Source: Dialister histaminiformans (lineage in GTDB: Bacteria; Bacillota; Negativicutes; Veillonellales; Dialisteraceae). Taken from it: a stretch of DNA of 64,000 nucleotides. The notes under the pieces are model-generated. The model saw nothing but the letters and a program-made list of their open reading frames with translations. It was not told the DNA's origin and did no database searches. A program made the position numbers and the translations under genes. Below, piece by piece: positions 53,138 to 61,407 of the stretch (its first letter is position 1; every line of letters begins with the position of its first letter). The stretch covers positions 1 to 64,000 of the forward strand of contig NZ_FMXA01000008.1 of NCBI RefSeq assembly GCF_900103425.1. The letters run 5' to 3'.

Positions 53138-54317
53138 GAGTGAAGAATTAGACAGGAAATATATGGCCCGTGCGTTACAGCTGGCCCTTCGCGGAGCTGG
53201 CCATACGAGACCCAATCCCATGGTAGGGGCTGTTCTGGTCAAGGATGGTCGTATTATCGGGGAAGGCTGGCACAAACAGTATGGTGGGCCTCACGCGGAA
53301 GTCAATGCATTTGCCCGCGCCACGGAAGATCCGGAAGGGGCAACATTGTATGTAAGTCTTGAACCCTGTTCGCATTACGGGAAGACACCTCCCTGCGCGG
53401 ATCTGATTATCCGGAAGAAGGTGGCCCGTGTAGTGGCGGCGCTGGAGGATCCAAATCCTCTGGTGTCCGGACGCGGTTTCCGCAAACTGCGCGCCAATGG
53501 CATCCGGGTAACTGTCGGAGTACTGGCGGAAGAAGCCCGGCATATTAACGATGTTTTTCTTACTTATGTTACCAGAAAGCGCCCCTTTGTATTGTATAAG
53601 GCCGCTATGAGTCTGGATGGGAAGATTGCCTGCCATACCGGGGAATCCCAGTGGATCAGTTCCGAAAAATCCAGAGAGGAAGTGCAGCGGCTTCGTGGAA
53701 TCTTATCGGGGATTATGGTGGGAGCCGGAACGGTGATTGCCGATAATCCGCGCCTTACCTGCCGTATGGAGGAATATGAGAATCCGGCCCGCATCATTGT
53801 GGATGGGAAGCTTCGCGTACCCTTGGAATCCAGAATCTTTCATGAACCTGGAAGGAATATTATCCTTACCACTTCAGAGGCCTCTCCGGAAAAGAAGAAA
53901 GCTCTGGAAAATCTGGGAGTGGAATTGATAGAAGCGGACAGTGAAGAGCCTGGAAAGGTGGATCTGAAGTCAGCCATGCTGGCCCTGGGAATCAAGGGGA
54001 TTGACGGCATATTGCTGGAAGGCGGACCGACTCTGGCCGCTTCGGCCCTGGAAGCGGGGATTATCGATGCCGTACGATTCTATATTGCACAGAAAATCAT
54101 TGGAGGCAGGGAAGCGCCTTCTCCTTTTGCAGGAACCGGAGCCGCCCATATGAATGAGGTGGTGCCGTTAACTGACGCAGTGTATGGGACCAGCGGGGAT
54201 GATCTGTGGATACAGGCCTATATACAGCGGGAAAAGAAAGAACCGGAGGCCGGAGAACAGAAGGTAGAGGAAGCTCAGACGGAGTCCCATGAGGAAACGA
54301 ACGGGGGAAACAGCTGA
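53136..54317 (+). CDS. ribD: Bifunctional riboflavin biosynthesis protein RibD
   Basis: Pyrimidine deaminase (N-terminal) and uracil reductase (C-terminal) of riboflavin synthesis. Zinc ligands: HAE at 53-55 and the PCSHYGKTPPC cysteines at about 78 and 87. The reductase begins near VTRKRPFVLYKAAMSLDGKIA. The start is probably TTG 53136, with AGGGGG 7 nt upstream; GTG 53127 lies inside that site. About 393 residues, including a Glu-rich tail of about 25 residues not needed by the family. Confidence 0.95.
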   Translation: MSEELDRKYMARALQLALRGAGHTRPNPMVGAVLVKDGRIIGEGWHKQYGGPHAEVNAFARATEDPEGATLYVSLEPCSHYGKTPPCADLIIRKKVARVVAALEDPNPLVSGRGFRKLRANGIRVTVGVLAEEARHINDVFLTYVTRKRPFVLYKAAMSLDGKIACHTGESQWISSEKSREEVQRLRGILSGIMVGAGTVIADNPRLTCRMEEYENPARIIVDGKLRVPLESRIFHEPGRNIILTTSEASPEKKKALENLGVELIEADSEEPGKVDLKSAMLALGIKGIDGILLEGGPTLAASALEAGIIDAVRFYIAQKIIGGREAPSPFAGTGAAHMNEVVPLTDAVYGTSGDDLWIQAYIQREKKEPEAGEQKVEEAQTESHEETNGGNS

Positions 54318-54976
54318 TGTTTACTGGAATTGTGGAAGAAATTGGAGTGCTCATCGGCCGAAAGGACAGAAGTAATAGCTGTACGCTCACTATTGGCTGT
54401 AAGAAAGTACTGGAAAATACAAAGATTGGGGACAGTATTGCAGTAAATGGAACCTGTCTTACTGTGACATCCATGACAGATCATTCCTTTGATGCGGATG
54501 TTACACCCGAAACCATGCGCAGAACTTCCTTTTCCATTGTCCGTGCCGGCTCTCCGGTCAATCTGGAAAGGGCACTTCGTGTAGGTGACCGGCTGGGAGG
54601 CCATATCGTTTCCGGGCATGTGGACTGTGTCGGAAAGATTATCTCTATGGAAAAAGAAGGCAATGCGATAAACATCACATTTTCCGTACCTGACAGATAC
54701 ATGCGCTATATCCTGGAGAAGGGGTCGGTGGCTGTGGACGGAGTAAGTTTGACCGTAGCCAGACGGATGGAAAAATCCTTTTCCGTAGCCCTGATTCCGC
54801 ATACCGGAGATATGACCATTCTCCTGAAGAAACATAGCGGAAATCCGGTAAATATAGAATGTGACTGTATTGGAAAATATGTTGAGCAGTTAATGGGCAG
54901 GAATGACCGGGAAAGCGGTTTGACCATGGCGAAATTAAATGCCATAGGGATTACAGGAGGATATTATGGAAAATAA
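54317..54976 (+). CDS. ribE: Riboflavin synthase, alpha subunit
   Basis: Dismutates two lumazines to riboflavin. The two tandem lumazine-binding repeats start [10 protein letters not shown] and [15 protein letters not shown]. The first repeat has [23 protein letters not shown] and the second has VSLTVARR. It is 219 residues. TGATG overlap with ribD; the last 11 nt overlap ribBA. This is the trimeric alpha type that works with RibH, encoded two genes later. Confidence 0.96.
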   Translation: MFTGIVEEIGVLIGRKDRSNSCTLTIGCKKVLENTKIGDSIAVNGTCLTVTSMTDHSFDADVTPETMRRTSFSIVRAGSPVNLERALRVGDRLGGHIVSGHVDCVGKIISMEKEGNAINITFSVPDRYMRYILEKGSVAVDGVSLTVARRMEKSFSVALIPHTGDMTILLKKHSGNPVNIECDCIGKYVEQLMGRNDRESGLTMAKLNAIGITGGYYGK

Positions 54977-56177
54977 ATATAATTCCATTGAAGAAATTAT
55001 TGAAGAACTGAAAAAAGGCCGATGTGTCATTATGCAGGACGCAGAATCCCGTGAAAATGAAGGGGACTATATCTGCGCTGCGGAATTTGCTACACCGGAA
55101 AATCTGAATCGCATGGCGTCTGAGGCTAAGGGAGTTATCTGCATGCCTATGTCCGGAGAAGAAGCGGACCGTCTGTGCCTGGCACCTATGATCCGGCACA
55201 ATACGGATAATCACCAGACCGCCTTTCTGGAATCCATTGATTTCGAAGATACAACTACCGGTGTTTCTGCTTTTGAACGTTCCATGACGGCAATGGCTGC
55301 AGTCCGTACGGATATTCGCCCGGATCAGTTCAGAAAACCAGGACATATGTTCCCTCTCCGGGCAAAGAAATGGGGAGTCCTTGAACGTCCTGGCCATACG
55401 GAAGCCACCGTGGATCTGTGCCGTCTGGCTGGGCTTCATCCTATGGGACTCTGCTGTGAAATCATGAATGAAGATGGCTCCATGGCACGAAAGGATGATC
55501 TGTTCCGTCTGGCTAAGGAAAAGGGAATGAAGATTGGCAACATTCAGGATCTCATTACCTACAGGAAAAAACATGAAAAATTAATGGAAAGAGTAGCGGA
55601 AGCCCGCCTTCCTACCCGATATGGCGTATTTAAGATTATCGGATATATCAATAAGCTGAATGGGGAACATCATGTAGCCCTGGTTATGGGGGATGTTTCC
55701 GATGGAAAACCGGTTCTCTGCCGGATTCACTCGGAATGTCTTACCGGGGATTGCTTTGGCTCCATTAAATGCGACTGCGGTCCTCAGCTGGATGCGGCTT
55801 TACGGAGAATTGCCCAGGAAGGCCGCGGAATACTCCTTTATCTGCGTCAGGAAGGCCGGGGTATTGGGTTAATCAACAAGATTAAGGCCTATGCACTGCA
55901 GGATCAGGGATATGATACCGTGGAAGCTAATTTAAAACTGGGATTTGCTCCTGACCTGCGTGATTATATGGTAGGAGCTCAGATGCTCTGGGATCTGGGA
56001 GTACAGGATATCCGCATCATGACCAACAATCCGCAGAAGATACATGATGTGTCTGATTATCATATTCACATTGTGGAACGGGTTCCCATTGAAATCGAAC
56101 CTAATGTGGAAGATGAACATTATCTGGAAGTTAAGCAGGAAAAGATGGGGCACCTTCTTCATCTGCATAAAAAATAA
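54966..56177 (+). CDS. ribBA: RibBA: DHBP synthase / GTP cyclohydrolase II
   Basis: Makes both riboflavin precursors. The N-terminal DHBP synthase (about 1-200) has [16 protein letters not shown] and [11 protein letters not shown]. The C-terminal GTP cyclohydrolase II (about 205-400) has [15 protein letters not shown] and CDCGPQL, whose cysteines bind zinc, and [10 protein letters not shown]. It is 403 residues, the full fusion. The start and its GGAGG site are inside the ribE coding end, ensuring coupling. Confidence 0.97.
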   Translation: MENKYNSIEEIIEELKKGRCVIMQDAESRENEGDYICAAEFATPENLNRMASEAKGVICMPMSGEEADRLCLAPMIRHNTDNHQTAFLESIDFEDTTTGVSAFERSMTAMAAVRTDIRPDQFRKPGHMFPLRAKKWGVLERPGHTEATVDLCRLAGLHPMGLCCEIMNEDGSMARKDDLFRLAKEKGMKIGNIQDLITYRKKHEKLMERVAEARLPTRYGVFKIIGYINKLNGEHHVALVMGDVSDGKPVLCRIHSECLTGDCFGSIKCDCGPQLDAALRRIAQEGRGILLYLRQEGRGIGLINKIKAYALQDQGYDTVEANLKLGFAPDLRDYMVGAQMLWDLGVQDIRIMTNNPQKIHDVSDYHIHIVERVPIEIEPNVEDEHYLEVKQEKMGHLLHLHKK

Positions 56178-56227
56178 TCAGCCAGCATTGGCAATTCACT
56201 GAACAGTAATAAAAAAGGAGAATGAAT

Positions 56228-56695
56228 ATGAATATTATTTCCGGTCTTTATAATGAAAAAGATATCCGTGTAGGTATTGTGGCTTCCCGTTTTAATGAGA
56301 TTATCGTATCAAAACTGATTGACGGAGCCGCGGATGGACTTTCCCGCCATGGCGTAGATCTCGACACCGTAGATCTGGCATGGGTTCCCGGCGCTTTTGA
56401 AATTCCGCTGGCTGCGCAGAAGATGGCGGAAAGCGGAAGATATGATGCGGTCATCTGTCTGGGAGCGGTTATCCGGGGTGAAACCGATCATTACGAACAT
56501 GTAGCCTCTGAAGTGACCAAGGGGGTAGCTCAGGTTTCCCTTAAGGCGGATATTCCGGTACTTTACGGCATCCTTACCACAGATACAGTGGAACAGGCAC
56601 TTAACCGCGCAGGGCTTAAGGCAGGTAATAAGGGATTTGAATGCGCAATGGACGCACTGGAACTGGCATCCCTGTATAAAAAGCTTTCCCGTTAA
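56228..56695 (+). CDS. ribH: 6,7-dimethyl-8-ribityllumazine synthase
   Basis: Beta subunit of riboflavin synthase, condensing DHBP with the pyrimidine to lumazine. Motifs: [42 protein letters not shown] and [13 protein letters not shown]. The ATG at 56228 is 7 nt from GGAG; the ATG at 56222 is too close. About 155 residues. Last gene of the operon. No ribF or transporter gene is attached. Confidence 0.97.
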   Translation: MNIISGLYNEKDIRVGIVASRFNEIIVSKLIDGAADGLSRHGVDLDTVDLAWVPGAFEIPLAAQKMAESGRYDAVICLGAVIRGETDHYEHVASEVTKGVAQVSLKADIPVLYGILTTDTVEQALNRAGLKAGNKGFECAMDALELASLYKKLSR

Positions 56696-56701
56696 TCAGG
56701 A

Positions 56702-56722
56702 AGCCGGATAAACGATCCGGCA
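56702..56722 (+). other. Perfect hairpin after ribH
   Basis: GCCGGAT-AAACG-ATCCGGC without a T-tract. It may protect the 3' end or act as a pause site before the terminator at 56785. Confidence 0.6.
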
Positions 56723-56784
56723 TGGGTATAAACATGAACGGGGAGAAACCGTATACTGTAAAAGACAGGCATACAGTGGCCATA

Positions 56785-56818
56785 AAAAGGCGGTGGACCG
56801 AAGGTTCACTGCTTTTTC
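56785..56818. terminator. Terminator of the riboflavin operon
   Basis: AAAAGGCGGTGGACC/GGTTCACTGCTTTTT around a 3-nt loop. Confidence 0.92.
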
Positions 56819-56936
56819 ATATGGCAGAAAATAAGAACGAGATATATCCCGGATGATTCGCATGGTACTGTGAATTCTGATATAATAACTAGGTATTTTT
56901 AATTAAAGTGGTTAATCCCGTAAATAGTGAGGTTGT

Positions 56937-57947
56937 ATGAGTACACATGAACGAATAGGATATATTGATATTGCCAAAGCTATTGGTATTATTTCAGTCA
57001 TTATCGGACATATGTGGTGGTATCAGCCTGAAATGAACCTGATGTACAGTTTCCATATGCCATTATTTTTCCTGATTGGCGGATTTTTCATTAAGAGACG
57101 CAAACCTTTTAAAGAAATTGTTCATCAGAAGGCCGTACGACTTCTGAGCCCTTATATATTCACCTGCGCAGCCATCATGCTGGTGACGGTGCTGATGGAT
57201 TTATTTTTCGCGAAAGGCGGAAATATTGCCGGTGATGTATGGGGATGGTTCCTGGCTTCTCTGTATGGAAGCGGATCCCTTACCAGCCCGGTATTCAATA
57301 TTCATCCTATAGGACCTATCTGGTTCCTTCTGGCTATGTTTCAAGCACTGGTCATTTATAATTTCGTGTTCGGTACCCGCTGGGCATGGCCTGTATGTAT
57401 TGCCCTGTTTGCCATTGGTTATGCGGGTGCACAGTGGGCATGGATTCCCCTCAGCATCTGGGGCGCATTTACCGCCATTCTGTTTATCCATATCGGCCAT
57501 GAGACGAAAGACATCATCCTGTCCCATATGAAGCTTCCTTACGCGATTGTGGCGCTGGGAATCTGGGCCGTCTGCTTTATGTACACCGGACTTAATTTTG
57601 AAATCGATGTACCGATGTCCATGGCACGCTGCTATTACAGCAATGTTCCGCTGAATATCCTCGGTGGGTTTGCAGGTACGTTCGTAATCCTTTATGTTTC
57701 TAAATGGATTGAGAAATGCGGAAAGATCGGAAGCTGGTTCGAGACTTATGGCAGAAACTCTCTGGTAGTGCTCTGCTTCCATACGCTGGAACTGGAAGCC
57801 ATTCCCTGGGATGATCTGCTGCCTCTGGTGGGACTGACTCCTATGACCATTGATGAAACCATCTGCAAGCTGGTCTGGTCAATCTTCTGGGTGGTTGTAG
57901 CCATCCATTATAAGCCGCTGCACCGGATTTTCGGAGTGGTCGACTGA
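56937..57947 (+). CDS. Membrane acyltransferase (acyltransferase 3 family)
   Basis: A 336-residue integral membrane protein with about ten hydrophobic segments. The N terminus RIGYIDIAKAIGIISVIIGH carries the conserved catalytic-type histidine of the family, followed by FHMPLFFLIGGFF. Members O-acetylate cell-surface sugars (for example fucose 4-O-acetylase-like proteins) and other acceptors; the acceptor here is unknown. A TGATATAAT extended -10 lies near 56877. It is a single gene with its own strong terminator. Confidence 0.9.
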   Translation: MSTHERIGYIDIAKAIGIISVIIGHMWWYQPEMNLMYSFHMPLFFLIGGFFIKRRKPFKEIVHQKAVRLLSPYIFTCAAIMLVTVLMDLFFAKGGNIAGDVWGWFLASLYGSGSLTSPVFNIHPIGPIWFLLAMFQALVIYNFVFGTRWAWPVCIALFAIGYAGAQWAWIPLSIWGAFTAILFIHIGHETKDIILSHMKLPYAIVALGIWAVCFMYTGLNFEIDVPMSMARCYYSNVPLNILGGFAGTFVILYVSKWIEKCGKIGSWFETYGRNSLVVLCFHTLELEAIPWDDLLPLVGLTPMTIDETICKLVWSIFWVVVAIHYKPLHRIFGVVD

Positions 57948-57957
57948 TAACAGGTAT

Positions 57958-58003
57958 AAACATGTCTTTTCTGTAAATATACTGACAGAAAAGACATGTT
58001 TTA
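57958..58003. terminator. Terminator after the acyltransferase
   Basis: AAACATGTCTTTTCTGT pairs with ACAGAAAAGACATGTTT, one of the longest perfect stems in the window. Confidence 0.95.
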
Positions 58004-58198
58004 TTTAATTGCAGTTAACTTTCAGGCAGATAAATCCATTCAGGCAAAGCCGGGACACCTGTTGTATAATAAGATGTATTACGTATAACTGGGCTCAGGT
58101 AAAACTGTATGTGCCGGAAACACTATCTTACGTTTCCCGGTGTGATGTACAGATGGTTATGGGAGGCCGGATGACAGATAGATAAAGGAGTTGGAGTT

Positions 58199-58816
58199 AT
58201 GACAGGAAAAGAAGAGAAGTTTTTTGGGGTTCTCAGGGAATATACCGGGTACTGTGAGAAGGCAGGAGCCCTGCTCGACTCCGTAGTGTCGGGAGAAACG
58301 GATCCGGAAGAAGGATATGAATCACTTCGCCTGTTAAAACGGCAGAGCCGGGATGTACAGGGGCGTCTGATTGAGCGGCTGTATAAGGCTTATCGTGAAC
58401 CGGCCTATGCCAATGAAGCCCGGAGTATGGTTGTCCGTATGGATGGGATTATTAACGGAGCCAAGGATATTGTAAATACGCTCATTGTATATCATAAGGA
58501 GGAAACCTGCCCTGAAGGCATTCACGTAATGACCAAGCTTATCCGATGCGCTGTATCGGAAATGGTGAAGATTATAGGATATACAGATGATGTGGAAGCC
58601 AATCTGATGAAGATGGATGCCAGATGTCAGCGTATTTATAATATGGAAGAACGTGGGGATAATACGTACAGAACAACCCTTCAGAATCTGTTCTACGGAG
58701 ATCATGATCCCATGTATGCTATACGCTGGCGGGAAATTCTGGGCGACCTGGAAAAGGTTCTGGATTCCTGTGCCGGTATGATTCCAAGGTTTCAGCGGAT
58801 TATGGTGAAAGACTGA
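58199..58816 (+). CDS. DUF47 family (PhoU-like) protein
   Basis: A 205-residue all-helical protein with no signal or membrane segment. The pattern of short acidic helices, with MVVRMDGIINGAKDIVNTLIVY and a central EMVKIIGYTDDVEANLMKMD, fits DUF47, relatives of PhoU that usually regulate a neighbouring Pit phosphate transporter. No pit gene is adjacent: a kinase gene follows after 27 nt. AAAGGAG supports ATG 58199. The assignment rests on the general pattern and is moderately sure. Confidence 0.7.
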   Translation: MTGKEEKFFGVLREYTGYCEKAGALLDSVVSGETDPEEGYESLRLLKRQSRDVQGRLIERLYKAYREPAYANEARSMVVRMDGIINGAKDIVNTLIVYHKEETCPEGIHVMTKLIRCAVSEMVKIIGYTDDVEANLMKMDARCQRIYNMEERGDNTYRTTLQNLFYGDHDPMYAIRWREILGDLEKVLDSCAGMIPRFQRIMVKD

Positions 58817-58843
58817 GTAAATTTCGTGGTATGGAGTTTTCGC

Positions 58844-59701
58844 ATGCGTATTCCAAAAGTTTTAGCAATTCATGATATCAGCTGTGCCGGCAGGGCTTCC
58901 CTCACCGTCATTCTGCCAGTGCTTGCTGCCTGTGGTATTGAGGCCATACCGCTGCCAACGGCGGTATTAAGCAATCATCTGGCCTTTTCTCATGTATCCT
59001 CTCTGGATTTCACGCCATATATGCAGTCCTTTATGGATGCGTGGGACAGGAACGGCATTTCATTTGACGGAATTTACAGTGGATATCTGGCCAGTCCGGA
59101 ACAGGTATATGTGGTAAAAGAAGCGATTAAGCGCTACGGGGGCCGGATTCCGGTAATGATTGATCCGGCTATGGCTGATCATGGACGGTTCTATTCCGGC
59201 CAGAATACGGAAATGGTAGAACATATGAGGCATCTCATCCGCCGGGCCCATGTGATAAAGCCGAACTACACAGAAGCCTGTTTCCTGGCAGGGGTTTCCT
59301 GTGATAAGAATGTGATTCCGGATGAAGGGCGGATAGATTATCTGCTGGATTATCTGGGACAAAGCACAGAACGGGTGATTATCACCTCCATTCCCCGGGG
59401 ACATGATACTTACTGTAATATATCCCTGGATAAGCGGACAGGGGAAAAGGAAATCGTTTCTTTCCCTTATATTCCGTTTACGACCTATGGGACCGGAGAT
59501 ATTTTCAGTTCCATTGTGATGGCGGGAACTCTGAAGAATATACCTCTGGCACAGACGATGCGGATTGCTACCGCATTTCTGCAGAAAGCTATTGAGGCGA
59601 CGGCAAAGGCAGGAACCAGTCCGCTGGAAGGAATACTTTTTGAAAATATGCTTCCGGAACTGACAGAAATTATGGAAAGGGCGGTTGCAGGCAATGAATA
59701 A
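58844..59701 (+). CDS. Pyridoxamine/pyridoxal kinase-type protein
   Basis: A ribokinase-fold kinase of 285 residues. The N terminus VLAIHDISCAGRASLTVILPVLAACG, then PTAVLSNHLAF, and the C-terminal TTYGTGDIFSSIVMAG, with the anion hole and catalytic Asp, match PdxY/PdxK-like enzymes that phosphorylate B6 vitamers. ATG 58844 is used (GGAG 7 nt upstream); GTG 58826 is an alternative. It overlaps folP by 8 nt and so travels with the folate genes. A related substrate, such as hydroxymethylpyrimidine, cannot be excluded. Confidence 0.85.
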   Translation: MRIPKVLAIHDISCAGRASLTVILPVLAACGIEAIPLPTAVLSNHLAFSHVSSLDFTPYMQSFMDAWDRNGISFDGIYSGYLASPEQVYVVKEAIKRYGGRIPVMIDPAMADHGRFYSGQNTEMVEHMRHLIRRAHVIKPNYTEACFLAGVSCDKNVIPDEGRIDYLLDYLGQSTERVIITSIPRGHDTYCNISLDKRTGEKEIVSFPYIPFTTYGTGDIFSSIVMAGTLKNIPLAQTMRIATAFLQKAIEATAKAGTSPLEGILFENMLPELTEIMERAVAGNE

Positions 59702-60536
59702 GGAAAAAAGAAGATATACATTTAAAGATGGAAAAGAACTCATCCTTGGGGATAAGATGGTGGTCATGGGGATTCTGAATGTAACACCGGATTCCTTTTC
59801 CGATGGCGGGCACTGGGATACCGCCGGTACTGCGGCAGACCATACAAAGAGAATGTGCCGTGATGGGGCTGGAATTATCGATATGGGGGCGGAATCCACC
59901 CGCCCTGGTTCTACTCCTCTTACCGCGGATCAGGAATGGGAACGGCTTCAGACTTTTTTGCCGGTTGTGCTGAAGGAAAGTACGGTTCCTGTTTCTGTGG
60001 ATACCTATCATTATGAAAATGCCGACCGGGTTATGACTGTGGGCGCCCATGTGATGAATGATATCTGGGGACTTCAGGGCGATGATGGCAGTATGGCCCG
60101 GGTAGCGGCAGAACACGCTTGCCCTGTCATTGTGATGCACAATGACAAAAATCCGCATTATCACCAGGTGATCGAGGACATGAAACGATTCTTTGATACC
60201 TCCATAACCATTGCGGATAAGGCGGGAATACGAAGAGAAAACATCATACTGGATCCGGGCATAGGATTTGCCAAAACCAGAGAAGAAGATCTGGAAGTTA
60301 TCCGGCATCTCGATGAACTGACAGAGGCCTTCCCATTTCCGTTCCTCCTGGCAGCGAGCCGGAAACGTATCGTAGGCACTCTGCTCAGTCTTGACCGGGC
60401 AGCGGACCGTGATGAAGGTACAGGGGCCTTATCCATCTGGGGGCTGGAAAAAGGATGCGCCATGGTGCGTGTTCATAATGTGCCAATGAATGTCCGGCTG
60501 GTACGCATGTGGGAAGCATTAAAGGGAAATGACTGA
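59694..60536 (+). CDS. folP: Dihydropteroate synthase
   Basis: Condenses the pterin diphosphate with p-aminobenzoate; the sulfonamide target. MGILNVTPDSFSDGG (26-39) is signature 1, GAGIIDMGAESTRPG signature 2, and ILDPGIGFAKT and LLAASRKRIVG the distal sites. About 280 residues. The start at ATG 59694 overlaps the previous gene's end; GGAAAGGGCGG lies upstream. folB and folK follow within a few bases, giving successive folate steps. Confidence 0.96.
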   Translation: MNKEKRRYTFKDGKELILGDKMVVMGILNVTPDSFSDGGHWDTAGTAADHTKRMCRDGAGIIDMGAESTRPGSTPLTADQEWERLQTFLPVVLKESTVPVSVDTYHYENADRVMTVGAHVMNDIWGLQGDDGSMARVAAEHACPVIVMHNDKNPHYHQVIEDMKRFFDTSITIADKAGIRRENIILDPGIGFAKTREEDLEVIRHLDELTEAFPFPFLLAASRKRIVGTLLSLDRAADRDEGTGALSIWGLEKGCAMVRVHNVPMNVRLVRMWEALKGND

Positions 60537-60538
60537 AT

Positions 60539-60898
60539 ATGGATAAGATTACCTTAAAGGGAATGGAATTCTATGCCAGACATGGAGCAATGAAGGAAGA
60601 ACAGATACTGGGGCAGAAGTTTACTGTGGATATCACCATGTATCTCTCCCTGGATAAGGCCGGAGCGGATGATGACTTGGAAAAGACGGTTAATTACGCA
60701 AAGGTCTATTCTTTCTGTCGGAAGATTGTGGAAGGGGCGCCGGTCCGGCTGATTGAACGCCTGGCATGGATGATTAATGAAAAAATAATGAAGGAATATC
60801 CGGAAATCCTGTCCATCCGCACTACGGTACATAAGCCGGGGGCGCCGGTGGGAGGCATATTTCAGGATGTATCCGTAACATTGGAGAAAACAAGATAA
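60539..60898 (+). CDS. folB: Dihydroneopterin aldolase
   Basis: Splits dihydroneopterin to hydroxymethyl-dihydropterin and glycolaldehyde. MEFYARHGAMKEEQILGQKFTVDI carries the conserved YARHGA region, and VNYAKVY, LIERLAWMI and HKPGAPVGG complete the family pattern. It is 119 residues. It starts 2 nt after folP, and its stop overlaps the folK ATG by 1 nt. Confidence 0.95.
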   Translation: MDKITLKGMEFYARHGAMKEEQILGQKFTVDITMYLSLDKAGADDDLEKTVNYAKVYSFCRKIVEGAPVRLIERLAWMINEKIMKEYPEILSIRTTVHKPGAPVGGIFQDVSVTLEKTR

Positions 60899-61407
60899 TG
60901 AGCAGATTTTATATTTCCATGGGTTCCAATATGGGAAATTCACTGGAAATTTTCAGAAAGGCATTCATCCGCATTTCAGAAATTCCGGGTCTTTCTCTCG
61001 TAAAGGCATCGTCTATTTACAATACAAAACCCTGGGGGAAAACCAATCAACCGGATTTCCTGAACGCAGTGCTTCTGATAACCTTTGATGGAGAAGGAGA
61101 GGCGCTTATGCGTGAACTTCTGGCTGTGGAACAGGAATTTGGCAGGAAGAGGATTATTCACTGGGGCCCCCGTACACTGGATCTGGATATTCTGTACGGA
61201 GAGAATACAACCTGCCATAGTGAACTGCTTACTTTGCCGCATCCCTGGTTCTGGGATCGGCTTTTTGTGCTGGTTCCGATGGCGGAAATCACACCGGACT
61301 TTGTGTATAAAGGGCAGCGGATTCAGGACCGTATTCATGAACTGGGGGATTCCAGCGCCGTAAGAAAGGAGGAGTTTACATGGAAGAACAGGCCATCAGA
61401 AATATAG
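60898..61407 (+). CDS. folK: Hydroxymethyl-dihydropterin pyrophosphokinase
   Basis: Activates the pterin for FolP. FYISMGSNMGNSLE opens the protein, NAVLLI forms the pterin pocket, and the signature GPRTLDLDILYG is present with LPHPWFWDRLFVLVPMAEI. It is 169 residues, slightly long because of a C-terminal tail. That tail overlaps the mfd start by 28 nt, with the mfd ribosome binding site lying in folK codons. Confidence 0.96.
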   Translation: MSRFYISMGSNMGNSLEIFRKAFIRISEIPGLSLVKASSIYNTKPWGKTNQPDFLNAVLLITFDGEGEALMRELLAVEQEFGRKRIIHWGPRTLDLDILYGENTTCHSELLTLPHPWFWDRLFVLVPMAEITPDFVYKGQRIQDRIHELGDSSAVRKEEFTWKNRPSEI

